The notes beneath the pieces are model-generated. The model had not been told where the DNA came from. It was given only the letters and a program-made list of their open reading frames with translations, and did not search any database. From Stenopsyche tienmushanensis (Eukaryota; Arthropoda; Insecta; Trichoptera; Stenopsychidae): a DNA stretch of 64,000 nucleotides. Shown piece after piece: positions 54,554 to 64,000 of the stretch. The position numbers were made by a program, and so were the translations under genes. Within the stretch, counting starts at the first letter, position 1, and each line of letters begins with the position of its first letter. The stretch lies in NCBI GenBank assembly GCA_008973525.1, contig WACJ01000269.1:372001-436000 (forward strand), given 5' to 3'.

Positions 54554-55869
54554 GAAATCGAAGACATTTGCTTAACCATCAACATCAAAGAATTCATTCA
54601 ACAAGAATTCGTTCTGCACTTGAACAGCAGTACAATGCTAATGATTTGGATGCATTTGTCGAAGCAAAGGAACAACTTTTGCTTGCGGAACAAAAATTGA
54701 CCTACGATACAATTACAAATGATCTGTTCTTCCTTGATGCGCCTGGCGGTACTGGAAAAACGTATCTCATCACTTTACTATTGGCTCACATTCGATCTCA
54801 AAATAGAATTGCTTTAGCTCTTGCTTCATTAGGTATTGCGGCAACATTATTAGATGGTGGACGAACAGCGCATTCGGCATTCAAATTGCCATTAGATATG
54901 CATTTATTGGAAGCTCTGACATGTAACATTCCTAAAGTTTCTGACATAGCTAAAGTTTTGAAAATTTGCAAGGGGATTATCTGGGACGAATGCAATGCTT
55001 GATCGAACTCTTAAAGACTTACGATCAAATGCAAAACCGTTTGGTGGCGCTCTAATTTTATTATGTGGCGACTTTCGACAACCTCTTCCAGTGATGCTTT
55101 CATCGACACCAGCTGATTCTTGCCTCAAAGCATCGCATCTTTGGAGAGACGTGCGAAAACTGACATTAAAGACAAATATGCGGGTACATTTGTAGCGTGA
55201 TGCGTCGGCAGCCACATTTTTAAAACGACTATTGAACATTGGTGAAGGAAAAGTGCATGTTGATGCTACCAAGTTTATTTCATTTCCATCGAACTTTTGC
55301 GTTGTTGTGCCATCCATCGATTTACTCATTCAGAAAGTTTTTCCGCAGATTTTTAGTAATTATAAAAATCATTATTGGCTTTGCGAACATGCTATTTTGG
55401 CAGCAGAAAACACCGACGTCAATACAATCAACCACACAATACAATAACAAATTGCAAATGATTTTGTTACCTACAAATCGATTGATAGCGCCATGAATGC
55501 AGACCAAGTTACTAACTATCCAATCGAGTTTTTAAATTCGTCAGATCTTCCTGATGTGCCACCTTACAAATTGGAACAAGACTCACTATGAAGAAATTGA
55601 TGCCGAATATCATCGAAACAACTATATATTCTTAATGGAAAGTCGAAAGGAGAAGATGTGCTCATTCCCACCGACGTGCAATTTGATAAGAGACGACTGC
55701 AGCTCCCCGTTGGACTTGCATTCTCAATGACCATCAACAAGGCACTTCAAGTGTGCGGAATAATCTATAAAATCCACGTTGGACAGCAGAGAAATTTATT
55801 TGTATTTGTTAAAGACGGAAAAGCCAAAACTATTCTCTACCCTAAAGCACTTAGCAGAACAATTAAGTA
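54539..55869 (+). pseudogene. Helitron Pif1-like helicase, broken
   Basis: The C-terminal helicase of the Helitron Rep-Hel protein, an SF1 DNA helicase thought to unwind DNA during rolling-circle transposition. In order: ALIEIEDICLTI (54545 on); after a frame change FFLDAPGGTGKTYLITLLLA with the Walker A GGTGKT (about 54745-54765); GIAATLLDGGRTAHSAFKLP; IIWDEC (Walker B, about 54976-54993). A small deletion of the MAHK-LEA segment shifts the frame. Next come LDRTLKDLRSNAKPFGGAL, CGDFRQPLPV (motif III, about 55064), TNMRV, a stop at 55193, and further broken pieces. The last is GEDVLIPTDVQFDKRRLQLP with FSMTINKAL (motif VI, about 55720). At least five stops or frameshifts. The N-terminal Rep domain is missing. 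Confidence 0.92.
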
Positions 55870-56055
55870 AGCAAAATGTATGCTTTTAATATTTTTTTCT
55901 TTATATATCATTCAATATCAATAAATGTATTAATTGTCGGAAAAAATATCATTATTTATATCATTGCTAATTAAACAAGATAACTCTTTCAAATTTCAAA
56001 TGGTATTTTTAGAACTATTTCTTCTGTGGCAGCAACGCGCCGGGTACCAGCTAGT

Positions 56056-57554
56056 TGTATATAAATATATAAATGTTATCAACTCTTCGTATTGTGTATA
56101 ATGCGCTTCTAACCACCCTTTAGTCTCCGTTCGAGTAGTAGAAATTCCCAGTCGCCAGCTAATGTTAAAGTAACTACTTCCTTGGCACGTGCCATCTGGC
56201 GTACACGTGCTATTTTTTCATTTCCTTGTGCCCAGATGTCTGAGGTGTCCCTAACGATCTAATGAAATTGCACTGAGGGAAGAAAAATGCATTTAACGAC
56301 TTACGAAGATAAATATAAGGCGAAACAATAAAATAGCAGGAAGAGAAAAAAGCCACATACTTTTAAAAGGAACGATAAAAACATGAGCATTTGAAATGGA
56401 TGTATTCCATGTAGTTAGTGATTGCATTATTTAACGAGGATTAAATACTTATCCATCAGCAAAAATAGCTTAGAGCATGTGTATGGCGATTAGTATTAAT
56501 TGTATGTGATTATAGCAGATGCGGTGAAATGCGTAGAGATTATATAGAAAGTTCAACGACTAGAAAATCAGACCATTTGTTAAACCTTTATTTAATTCTA
56601 CAACAATAAATAATTTCGCTTGTGCTTTGGGGAAATTTATTTAACGTGACTGTGAGATATTTCTTTAATCAGATTCCAAATAATATATTTATTAGCATGG
56701 AATTAACAATACTAAATTTCAGCGGTACCTTTGTCACTGTAAGACCTCTCAAATAATACATTCAGGGCAAACACAATCTAAAAATGCCAAAAAAGCACAA
56801 AAACTGAGTTCCAAGAGCAAAAAATTTAGCATGTTTGTATTTAAGAAAAATATTTTCATTGAAGCATTGACGATTAAAAGCATTGCATATTAATATTGCG
56901 TAAAGATTTCTTTATAATCGAGCGAGGGCGTTTTCTTATTGTCGAAATATTTTCGCAACTTTCTCCATCATCTTTAGTATTATGCTCTATTATTTGAAAA
57001 ATGTCTGTTAATATCGATTTTTCACTTTTGGCTTTCAAATTTTGTATTATGGAGCCAAGCAATTGTGTTAATACTCTCTAATATTTTGTGTTCCTTTCAG
57101 TCGAAGGATTTCAGGATAAAATGTTGAATACATTTATCATCCTCATCAATAATATCGTCTTCTGAATTTAAGCTTATCCTATATCTTCTTCCACTAGTTC
57201 TTGCATTAATTTCGACATTTATATCATCAAAACATTTTTTTTCTAAACCAAAATTCTAGAAACGTTTTAGAGCAAAAGCATGTTTTACATTCTATCTACA
57301 TAGGGTAGAACTTGGAACTTATAAAGTCTCTTATCAACTCATTATTTTTTTATGAATTCAATCCTCGTGAATAAAAGTTTTTGATTGTTCATCCAACCAG
57401 ATCTTGACCCTTTGAGAAAGTAAACAATAAATTTCCTATCATTAAAAAACACCATAATAGCTAAAGGATTCCTCTAAATGAACTTTTTTCATTTATTCCT
57501 GAATCTAAAAAACATTTCTATCTTAGATCGAAATAAAAAATAGTCCGAAGGATG
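56056..57554. other. Stretch without a recognised gene
   Basis: The minus-strand frame at 56874-57062 is unrecognised. AT-rich with no repeat end. Confidence 0.55.
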
Positions 57555-57556
57555 TA

Positions 57557-57656
57557 ACACATCACTCAATAAGTTCATAGATTTTTTCTTCTTCATTTGG
57601 GGTCGATTTTGTCATAATTCCTTTAAAAAATCCTACGAAATTATTGAGTAATGTGT
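57557..57656. mobile_element. 100-bp foldback MITE with TA flanks
   Basis: Left ACACATCACTCAATAAGTTC and right, reverse-complemented, ACACATTACTCAATAATTTC, continuing TAGGATTTTTT: about 34 bp of inverted repeat with few mismatches. TA lies on each side (57555-57556 and 57657-57658). A Tc1/mariner-type MITE is the likely class. Confidence 0.75.
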
Positions 57657-57659
57657 TAA

Positions 57660-59350
57660 GGTATGAACTATACATCCAATAGTTGTTTGTTGAAATCCAC
57701 ATTAGTAAATTGCTCGAACTTTAACAAACATGTACATAGTTGGTGTGTCATGCAGGAGCAGCAAGCCTTTGAGAGCTTTCCTATTGATAGTCTCTTGCAA
57801 GGAAGCAATTATGTAAGTAAGTCTCTTCTGCTGTAACATTAATTCTAACAGCAAATGTTTTTCAGCTTATTATTTAACAAAACTTCACTTGAGATGCCTG
57901 TCTACTGTTAATATGCTAATATCAAGTGATTTTTCTTATTAGATAATGATGAATGTGTTGGTTATAAAACTATCATCATCATGTATTTAAATAATGTTAC
58001 AAATTGAACACAATATGGCCCTGCCCGTTTTTTTTTAATCGTCGCAGTAATTACATTTTCGAAACCAGTTAATCAGGAATTCCTATAAAATATTTTTAAA
58101 AAAACAGGTTTGTAGAGATTTTTTTTATGTTTTTTCGAATATCTTCGCATGCCTCCAAGTATTTAGTTTCCCATATTCCATTTTTAAACGCAAATTATAT
58201 TGTTGCATTCATAAATCAAGAGAAGAATACTAACATACTCTTTAGAATTGCTACATGCATTGCTGTATCTTCAATATATGACCATTATTACAGACCAGGG
58301 TATATAAGGTTTATCGAGCCAAATTCTACCAAAGCTAATTAATTTTCTATCAAAACAGTGATAACTATGGACTTGTATAAGCATACTGGAATGTCACGGA
58401 CAATTATTGTTTTCTTCGATTCAAGAAAACATGTATTTTTAACTAAAAGGGAAACACTTATGTTTTAGAACAGCGAGCAGTCATGAAAAAGCGAGGACTT
58501 ATTCGGGTCATAATCTGAACGCAGTGATTGATGGCCGTTCTTCGCTCATATTTATTTTTCAATATTTTGACAAATATGGGTAACCACGCGAGATATGTTC
58601 GTTCGTTAAAGATTAAGCTGTGTTTGTGTAATATATAATAAAATAGGCTTGCTACTAAATAAAAACTAAATATTATAACGAATCTGCACTCGCCGGAGTT
58701 GCAATAAATGGGAATTATATGTATAATAATTTTATAATCCCATGTGATCTTATTATCTTATATTTAGATTAAAGTTATTTAAATTATACAGTGGACTGCT
58801 TGAAAAGATCAAAAATAATAGAATTCTGGCAGACTCTTTCCGTTTCTATCCAATCGCTGGTTAAACCTCTATGTATAATTCGATTATTAAAAGAAAACAT
58901 ACGTCTATATATATTTGACCTTAACAGCATTTCAGCTATTTTTGTGTTTGATATTTATGCCAAAGTTTATTTTAAGAAGAATCAATATTATTGAATTGGA
59001 TTACCTTCAGCGTATATTTATTCTTCAGGTAAATTTGAACGTGTGGATGATTATTTTTATGATAGAACTACGCTCTGACATTCATCTTCATGTTGATTCT
59101 AAAAATGTTCCATCTCTCTGACAACAATCGGTACGGTCGGAGTCAAAAATCTGTATGGTAAAGATTTGTGAAAATGATCATAGCACAATAAAATGTGAAA
59201 TGATTTTTTTTGGTAAAATCATGAGAGAAGCTTTGAAATCATTTGTGAAATCTAAAGGAAAGAATGCTTTTATCGCCTTGCGTACTTTCTTCGTCAAAAA
59301 AGGACACGGCAATTATCCTCGCAGGATCTTATAATGCTCGTTTAGCGACC
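57660..59350. other. Stretch without a recognised gene
   Basis: The frames at 58127-58342, 58791-58994 and 58915-59121 are AT-rich and unrecognised. No repeat ends seen. Confidence 0.55.
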
Positions 59351-59572
59351 GAAGCAGATGGATGGTTGGATGGATGGATGAATGTAAATGAAAAGACCAA
59401 AGGCCAAATTAAAGCAACTGAGAGAAGGAGAAGCCGCCGGGGAGGAACTTTTCAATTAGATAACGCCATGTCTGCAATGCTCGAGGGTAGACGATTGAAT
59501 GTACACGAGGGGAAAGATAGAAACGCAGGATATGGAATCGGATGCCCTGAATCTTCATCACTGATTTTGTAG
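59264..59572 (+). CDS. Unidentified 102-residue open frame spanning a GATG microsatellite
   Basis: The frame starts only at TTG. It contains the microsatellite-encoded run DGWLDGWMN, then a basic segment (ERRRSRRGGTF) and a mixed tail (MSAMLEGRRLNVHEGKDRN). Composition after 59390 is less AT-rich than the surroundings. I know no matching family. The basic stretch could be a nuclear signal or just purine-rich DNA. Confidence 0.12.
   Translation: MLLSPCVLSSSKKDTAIILAGSYNARLATEADGWLDGWMNVNEKTKGQIKATERRRSRRGGTFQLDNAMSAMLEGRRLNVHEGKDRNAGYGIGCPESSSLIL
59356..59386. repeat. (GATG)n microsatellite
   Basis: About seven interrupted GATG/GGAT units, from GATGGATGGTTGGATGGATG onward. Likely length-polymorphic. 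Confidence 0.8.
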
Positions 59573-60221
59573 TGCGTTCAATGACCTTTCAAAACCGGAT
59601 ACTGAACCACCCGAAGACGAAGAATACCTTCCAACTTAATTTCATTTTCGAAGTACACATGTGAAGAGCGAAACGGTGTTATACATGATAGTGATCCCTG
59701 CTGCATAATATCTATAATTATAAACAAACAAATAGTTTCATTGAATTAGGGAGAAATAAGGATGAACAAACTACACATACCATTATTCATAAAAATCATT
59801 GCTTATATTTATAAATTAATTTGAAATATTTGTCTTGTATGTCAAATATTCCTATTTAACACTATGTTTACGGCACACATCAATTTGAGCGCATTTGAAC
59901 TTCATAATTAAAACTATACAAGCCTTTAATATTATTCCCAAATATTTTCTGCTGATTATTATTTATAGAATGATACAAATATATACCCTAGTTTATGTTC
60001 CTCTTAGCTTTGTAATTTAAAAGTTGCGTACATATCATGTATACTTATCTCTATCGACATCCGTAAATTTGACGGCTTAATTAATTTAATACTTAAACAT
60101 AATAAATCGGCTTTATTCATTAAAATATTCCTCATACAAATGTAAAAATAATTATTTAATACAATTAATTATTTCACTGAGATCTTCATTTCGATGTGTC
60201 GAACCAAATATCAATACACCA

Positions 60222-60447
60222 TCTCGAGACTGCTCTGGAATAAGTCGCGAAGACAGCGAAATCGAACTGTGTTAAAGCGAGGATGAAATTGAGATTCCTG
60301 AGTCTGAAAGTAAAGAGATTGAGGAATCTTTATATGGCGAAAAGGAATATTTCCCAGAAAAGGGTTGCATTTTTGCCCAAGAAATAGGATTCTCCTTTTT
60401 TTTCGAGTACAATTCAAAGGAGATACATTTATCAAAAACATGGAGGT
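60222..60447 (+). pseudogene. Unidentified acidic open frame, one stop
   Basis: From about 60222 one frame reads SRDCSGISREDSEIELC, a stop at 60276-60278, then SEDEIEIPESESKEIEESLY, GEKEYFPEKG and on to TWR and a stop at 60447-60449. Dense Glu/Ser/Asp with a single internal stop suggests former coding sequence. Acidic N-terminal regions like this precede the catalytic part in several transposases, for example piggyBac, and in host nuclear proteins. No diagnostic motif follows, so the product is unknown. GGTAAC at 60446 could be a splice donor. Confidence 0.25.
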
Positions 60448-60454
60448 AACTAAT

Positions 60455-60905
60455 AAACCTTCAACATTTCAACAATATATGGCAAATATGTCATTATTAA
60501 AATTATGTTGATTACTGCAGGGGTGGACGTTTCGGCCAGGAGATGACGACACATCTAAAAGGCTTATTTTATACTTTCGAGAATATTTAATTATATCGTG
60601 TATTTATAAAATTTCATTTAGTTATTGATTTAACTAACATAATTAAATTGATTGTTTGTAAAGAAACTACGTATATCGGTAAACCTAATGTTAAATAAGT
60701 CATTTTGGGCTTTGATGAATCACATGATATATTTTTTTTTTGATAGAATTATATCTACTTAAAATGAGAGTTCTTCTGATCTGATAAGTTTCCTTGAATA
60801 TGACAATCCGACATATAATCTATTTCCATTTCTTGTTTTCAGAAATCCGGATGTTCCGAAAACAATTAGCATCAAAATTGATACCTTCAATATTTTATGA
60901 CTTAA
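60455..60905. other. Stretch without a recognised gene
   Basis: AT-rich, nothing seen. Confidence 0.55.
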
Positions 60906-60911
60906 AAAATA

Positions 60912-61391
60912 CATTTGTGTCTGTTTCTATGCGGATCTTTTTAATGCAATTTTGAAGTTAGGCAATTATCAAAAATAATCCTTCATTTTTCTATAGAGGA
61001 CAAAGTTTTTTTTATGCGAATGCGCATAAAAAAAGATCTAAAATAAATACAAATGCAAGCTACAATCGTTCAAGTCATTTATATTCAGAACATCCAAATG
61101 TGAAAATAGTGTTATTAGACAAACAATGAGTTATTAACTGTACCTGAAGTCTGGAAAAAGTTTTCAATTTTGGACTGTATAAATAATATTTCATGTACAG
61201 TATCTCAGATAACTCCACACACTTTAAATTATTGTTGGAAAGCAGTTTTGCCCGCATTCGTTACAGATGGCGAAATAATAAAAACTTCAACATTGTCAAA
61301 AATTATTCCTCGGTTTGCTATGTAGTTCAAGTCTTTTTTTTTATGCGATTCCCCGTGGAACGTATCTATCGCATAAAAACAAACCCAAGTG
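60912..61391. mobile_element. Diverged pogo/Tigger-like element P, 480 bp
   Basis: Flanked by TA (60910-60911 and 61392-61393). The right end TATGCGATTCCCCGTGGAAC...AAACCCAAGTG and an interior GGACTGTATAAATAATATTT parallel the copies at 24291 and 49518 (GGACTGTATAAATCATATTG). A second end-like block (GCGCATAAAAAAAGATCTAA, about 61023) inside suggests rearrangement. It is the most divergent copy. Confidence 0.6.
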
Positions 61392-61394
61392 TAT

Positions 61395-64000
61395 ATGTAA
61401 ATGATAGAAAAATGTAAATTTGGGATTTTGGGGGATCAAATTAATATTATTGTTTTTTTAAATTTAAATCTGGTATTAACAAAAATATTACGACTTAATT
61501 TTCTACGAGATTTAATCTAATTCAATCATTTTGAGTTGCAAAAGGGTTCGTTTTTCAAAGAAAATAATTAAGTGTGCACCCACCATAAATCAACGTAACC
61601 CAACCCTTTTCAAGCGAAAACCCCCTTGCAAAATCATTTATTTTTCTCATCACTCCCATCGGATTTACTTCATGTCAATGATGCTATGCTTCCCTCAAAT
61701 TTATTTAAATAAGAATGAAAATCGCGATACCAAACTTTGAATACTTGTTAATGTCATCATGCATAAATAAAAGTTCATGAAATCCATTAAATGTATTTTA
61801 TATTTTAATTCATGATTCTGGAGCATTTCGTTCTTTTATTATGGATGATTGTATGTTTTTATACAAAATAAACATGATAATCATTTGAAAATGGCTGAAA
61901 TATCGAATTTATGGCGTCACTGGCATCTAAAAAAATTATACTCACTGTATGATTTATATAGTTTCTGATATTTCATATTCACAATAAAATATGTTTTATA
62001 TAGTAGTTTTTAATACGACACATACGACATTTGATAGATATTATTAATTTAGAAAAGGATCCCTAAATTAAGGTCCAAATTATTAATGTTGTTGCGTTGA
62101 GGTAAACAGGAGGGCATGTATCTCTTCTAATGACGAAGGTAACGTGTACTGATTAACTGTCATATGTGATTTCTTGAGTCTTTTTTTCAGTTTAATAGTA
62201 TAAATAGTACAGAAATAGATTGAATACGTTACTTTGAGTGATGTTTTCTAATTTTAAAGAGCAATCCCTAGTGCTATTTTTTGTCAAATGACATCCAGAA
62301 GAGTAACAGAATAATATTCATGATTACAATTGGATTCTATTAATATCTCTATATTGGAATCCAAATTGATGATTAGTTCTCAATTTCATTCCCCTTGATC
62401 ATCGGCCTTTTTCTTAAGTTCTTGACTGTAGTTTTTCTAAGATGAACTGACTATAGATGTTATGTTTTGAGCTATGAGTAGATTTATGTGCCTGTAGGAT
62501 TTGACTTTTCCGGGCTTAAAAATTAAAACATTTTCTTGACAAATTGGCATTCTTGTAAGAATTTTCTAGGATGCAATTCTTTTTAAATTTTCACGATCCG
62601 CACCCGCGTTTTCGCGTGATAATAATATGCAGCTTACTCGATTTTATTAATCGTTTCCAAATAATAATTATCGATCAGAAATATCTATATTTTCGATTTT
62701 TCATATATTTTGCTCTGAATTTTCATATATAATATGTTGCTATTTAATTTAAGACCTAAAGTATTTTAACAAAAAAATAGTATTTATATTTTTGATTTAT
62801 TTAAATTAAATTTTGCATTATGAATATTTCATCAACCTTTCTTTGAAGATGTGTCAAATTCATCCTTCATGTTGTTGGGTGGCCATTAAGGAGAAAACGC
62901 ATTCCTTTTCAACAAGGAATGCTAAATACAAACCGATGTACCAATTTGAAGATTCCTTCCTAGAATTTAATTACGGAACCCACTCAGAATGTCCTGTTGC
63001 AAACTTTTACGTCCGGCCTTGCTACGTTGTATTTATTTCCGACGCCATATGAACTTACTACATCGGAAGAAGTATCCTGGAAAATTCTAAAATGTCTCTT
63101 TTCGGGAATAATGAAATAAAGTGATGTCGTACGTGACAAGTTCCGCACATATGAAGTGTCAGACTTAATTTCGAATGTAATATTTCATCCATGGGGAACG
63201 TACATGAAAATTCTGCATTTATACGCTTCAAACATGACAGTAAGAAAATTAAATGATAAATGTAAGCGGAAGTAATATTCTTGTCCTGGATGAAGTTGTG
63301 GGGAACAATATAAATATTTCGATTTGGCAAAATGTTTCAATTCATGAAAAGATGCAGATCTTAATGAATTGAAATATTAATTTACATCTTATGATAACGA
63401 AGCGCACTGAAAGGTCTTAATTAAAACGGGGCAAACCGATACTTAATAATTAGCGCTTTAACGAGAATGACAGACTCAATTTGAATAAGCAGTTCATTAA
63501 ATTTTGAAATAAAATTAATTGCGTTTCGCGAACGTCATCTTGTCGTTCCAGGAATTTATTGTCGTCTGAAAACATTTAATGAAAGATGTCAACTTCGTAA
63601 ATTCTTTAGCATCCATTGGCTTTGATGTCTATTTAAATCAATTGGGATTGGTGGATTTACTTTCGTGGAAATGCTGCAAATAGGTCGAAGCAGCTTAAAA
63701 TGCAGGAAAGCTGCTGAAGGATTTACGGAGCTGCATAGCTTAGAGGTAATATATTTGGCTAGGAATATTAAATTTTAAAGCGGATTTTATGAAAGAGCTA
63801 TTACTATATATGATGTGGATAAATCTTTATTTAAATGCCGAAGTACTTATCAGTACTAAGCATTATATATGGGATCAAAAATTCTGCCGCTCGAACTGAC
63901 GCGTGCAACCTATGACAACGTATCCGCTTATTATTGATAACGCAAAGCAAATTATTCTTGTTTTTTCTTAATAAAATGATGCGATTTGATCATTCAAATG
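61395..64000. other. Long AT-rich stretch without a recognised gene
   Basis: The frames at 61531-61740, 62813-63052 and 63058-63330 (minus) are short and unrecognised. 62860-63060 is slightly less AT-rich. No repeat ends, RNA genes or transposon motifs seen up to the window edge. Confidence 0.5.

Larger units (their letters stand above)
53776..56054 (+). mobile_element. Helitron, both ends present, helicase-only
   Basis: The 5' end is TCTAATATATAAAAATAAGT, the TC start of Helitrons, preceded by A. The 3' end GCAACGCGCCGGGTACCAG then CTAG is the standard CTRR terminus with its short GC hairpin, followed by T. Helitrons insert between A and T without target duplication, which is what is seen. 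The 2.28-kb unit carries only the Pif1-like helicase part of the Rep-helicase gene. The HUH replication-initiator domain is absent, so it could move only with help. Confidence 0.88.

Noticed and set aside
54798..55329. Minus-strand frames opposite the Helitron helicase
   Set aside because: Antisense shadows of the helicase, whose motifs are all on the plus strand.
1..64000. CRISPR array, bacterial operon or phage
   Set aside because: No regularly spaced direct repeats, no closely packed long frames and no ribosome-binding sites. Composition and element types are those of an arthropod nuclear genome.

Overview
The window looks like about 64 kb of an arthropod nuclear genome, most likely an insect. 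It is roughly 65-70% AT. I recognise no uninterrupted host gene, rRNA, canonical tRNA or CRISPR array. Almost everything I can name is a transposable element, and the mix (several mariner lineages, jockey-like, R1-like and RTE-like LINEs, a Helitron with a Pif1-type helicase, hAT elements of more than one type, pogo/Tigger-like and TTAA-flanked elements) is typical of insect intergenic or intronic DNA. I cannot name the species, and nothing here points to bacterial, viral or organellar DNA. || Layout. 0-8 kb: an 8-bp-TSD hAT MITE (665-908), a TA-flanked MITE (1328-1715), an 80-bp solo pogo-like MITE (1935-2014) and a mariner remnant (4290-4794). 8-13.6 kb: a TTAA-flanked Kolobok-like element (8020-8939), pogo-like remains (10.6-11 kb), one copy of a dispersed repeat here called R, and a hAT remnant ending in a dimerisation domain. 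14.0-15.7 kb: a 5'-truncated LINE whose reverse-transcriptase frame is unbroken, the youngest-looking coding element. 16.7-19.3 kb: a jockey-like fragment and TTAA-flanked MITEs. 21.1-22.8 kb: an R1-like LINE nested in a short hAT element with a perfect 8-bp target duplication. 23-30 kb: a SINE-like sequence, more R copies, a 0.95-kb pogo-like element and an internally deleted mariner. 31-34 kb: a long decayed mariner and a second pogo-like element. 35-40 kb: a BED-finger hAT start, an inverted-repeat element, an RTE-like LINE abutting a hAT C-terminus, and another mariner. 41-51 kb: foldback MITE, two mariner fragments, hAT ends, a third pogo-like element and the probable coding relative of the TA-flanked MITE. 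53.8-56.1 kb: a Helitron complete at both ends that kept only helicase sequence. 57-64 kb: a 100-bp MITE, a diverged pogo-like copy and otherwise bare AT-rich DNA. || The parts do not act as a pathway. They record successive transposition and decay: at least six independent mariner coding remnants, all broken; non-autonomous elements lying beside possible coding relatives with the same termini; and nested insertions that give relative ages. Three short open frames (48.1, 59.3 and 60.2 kb) and two small two-copy repeats remain unexplained and are the best places to look for something new. All family names rest on reading motifs by eye; no database search was possible.
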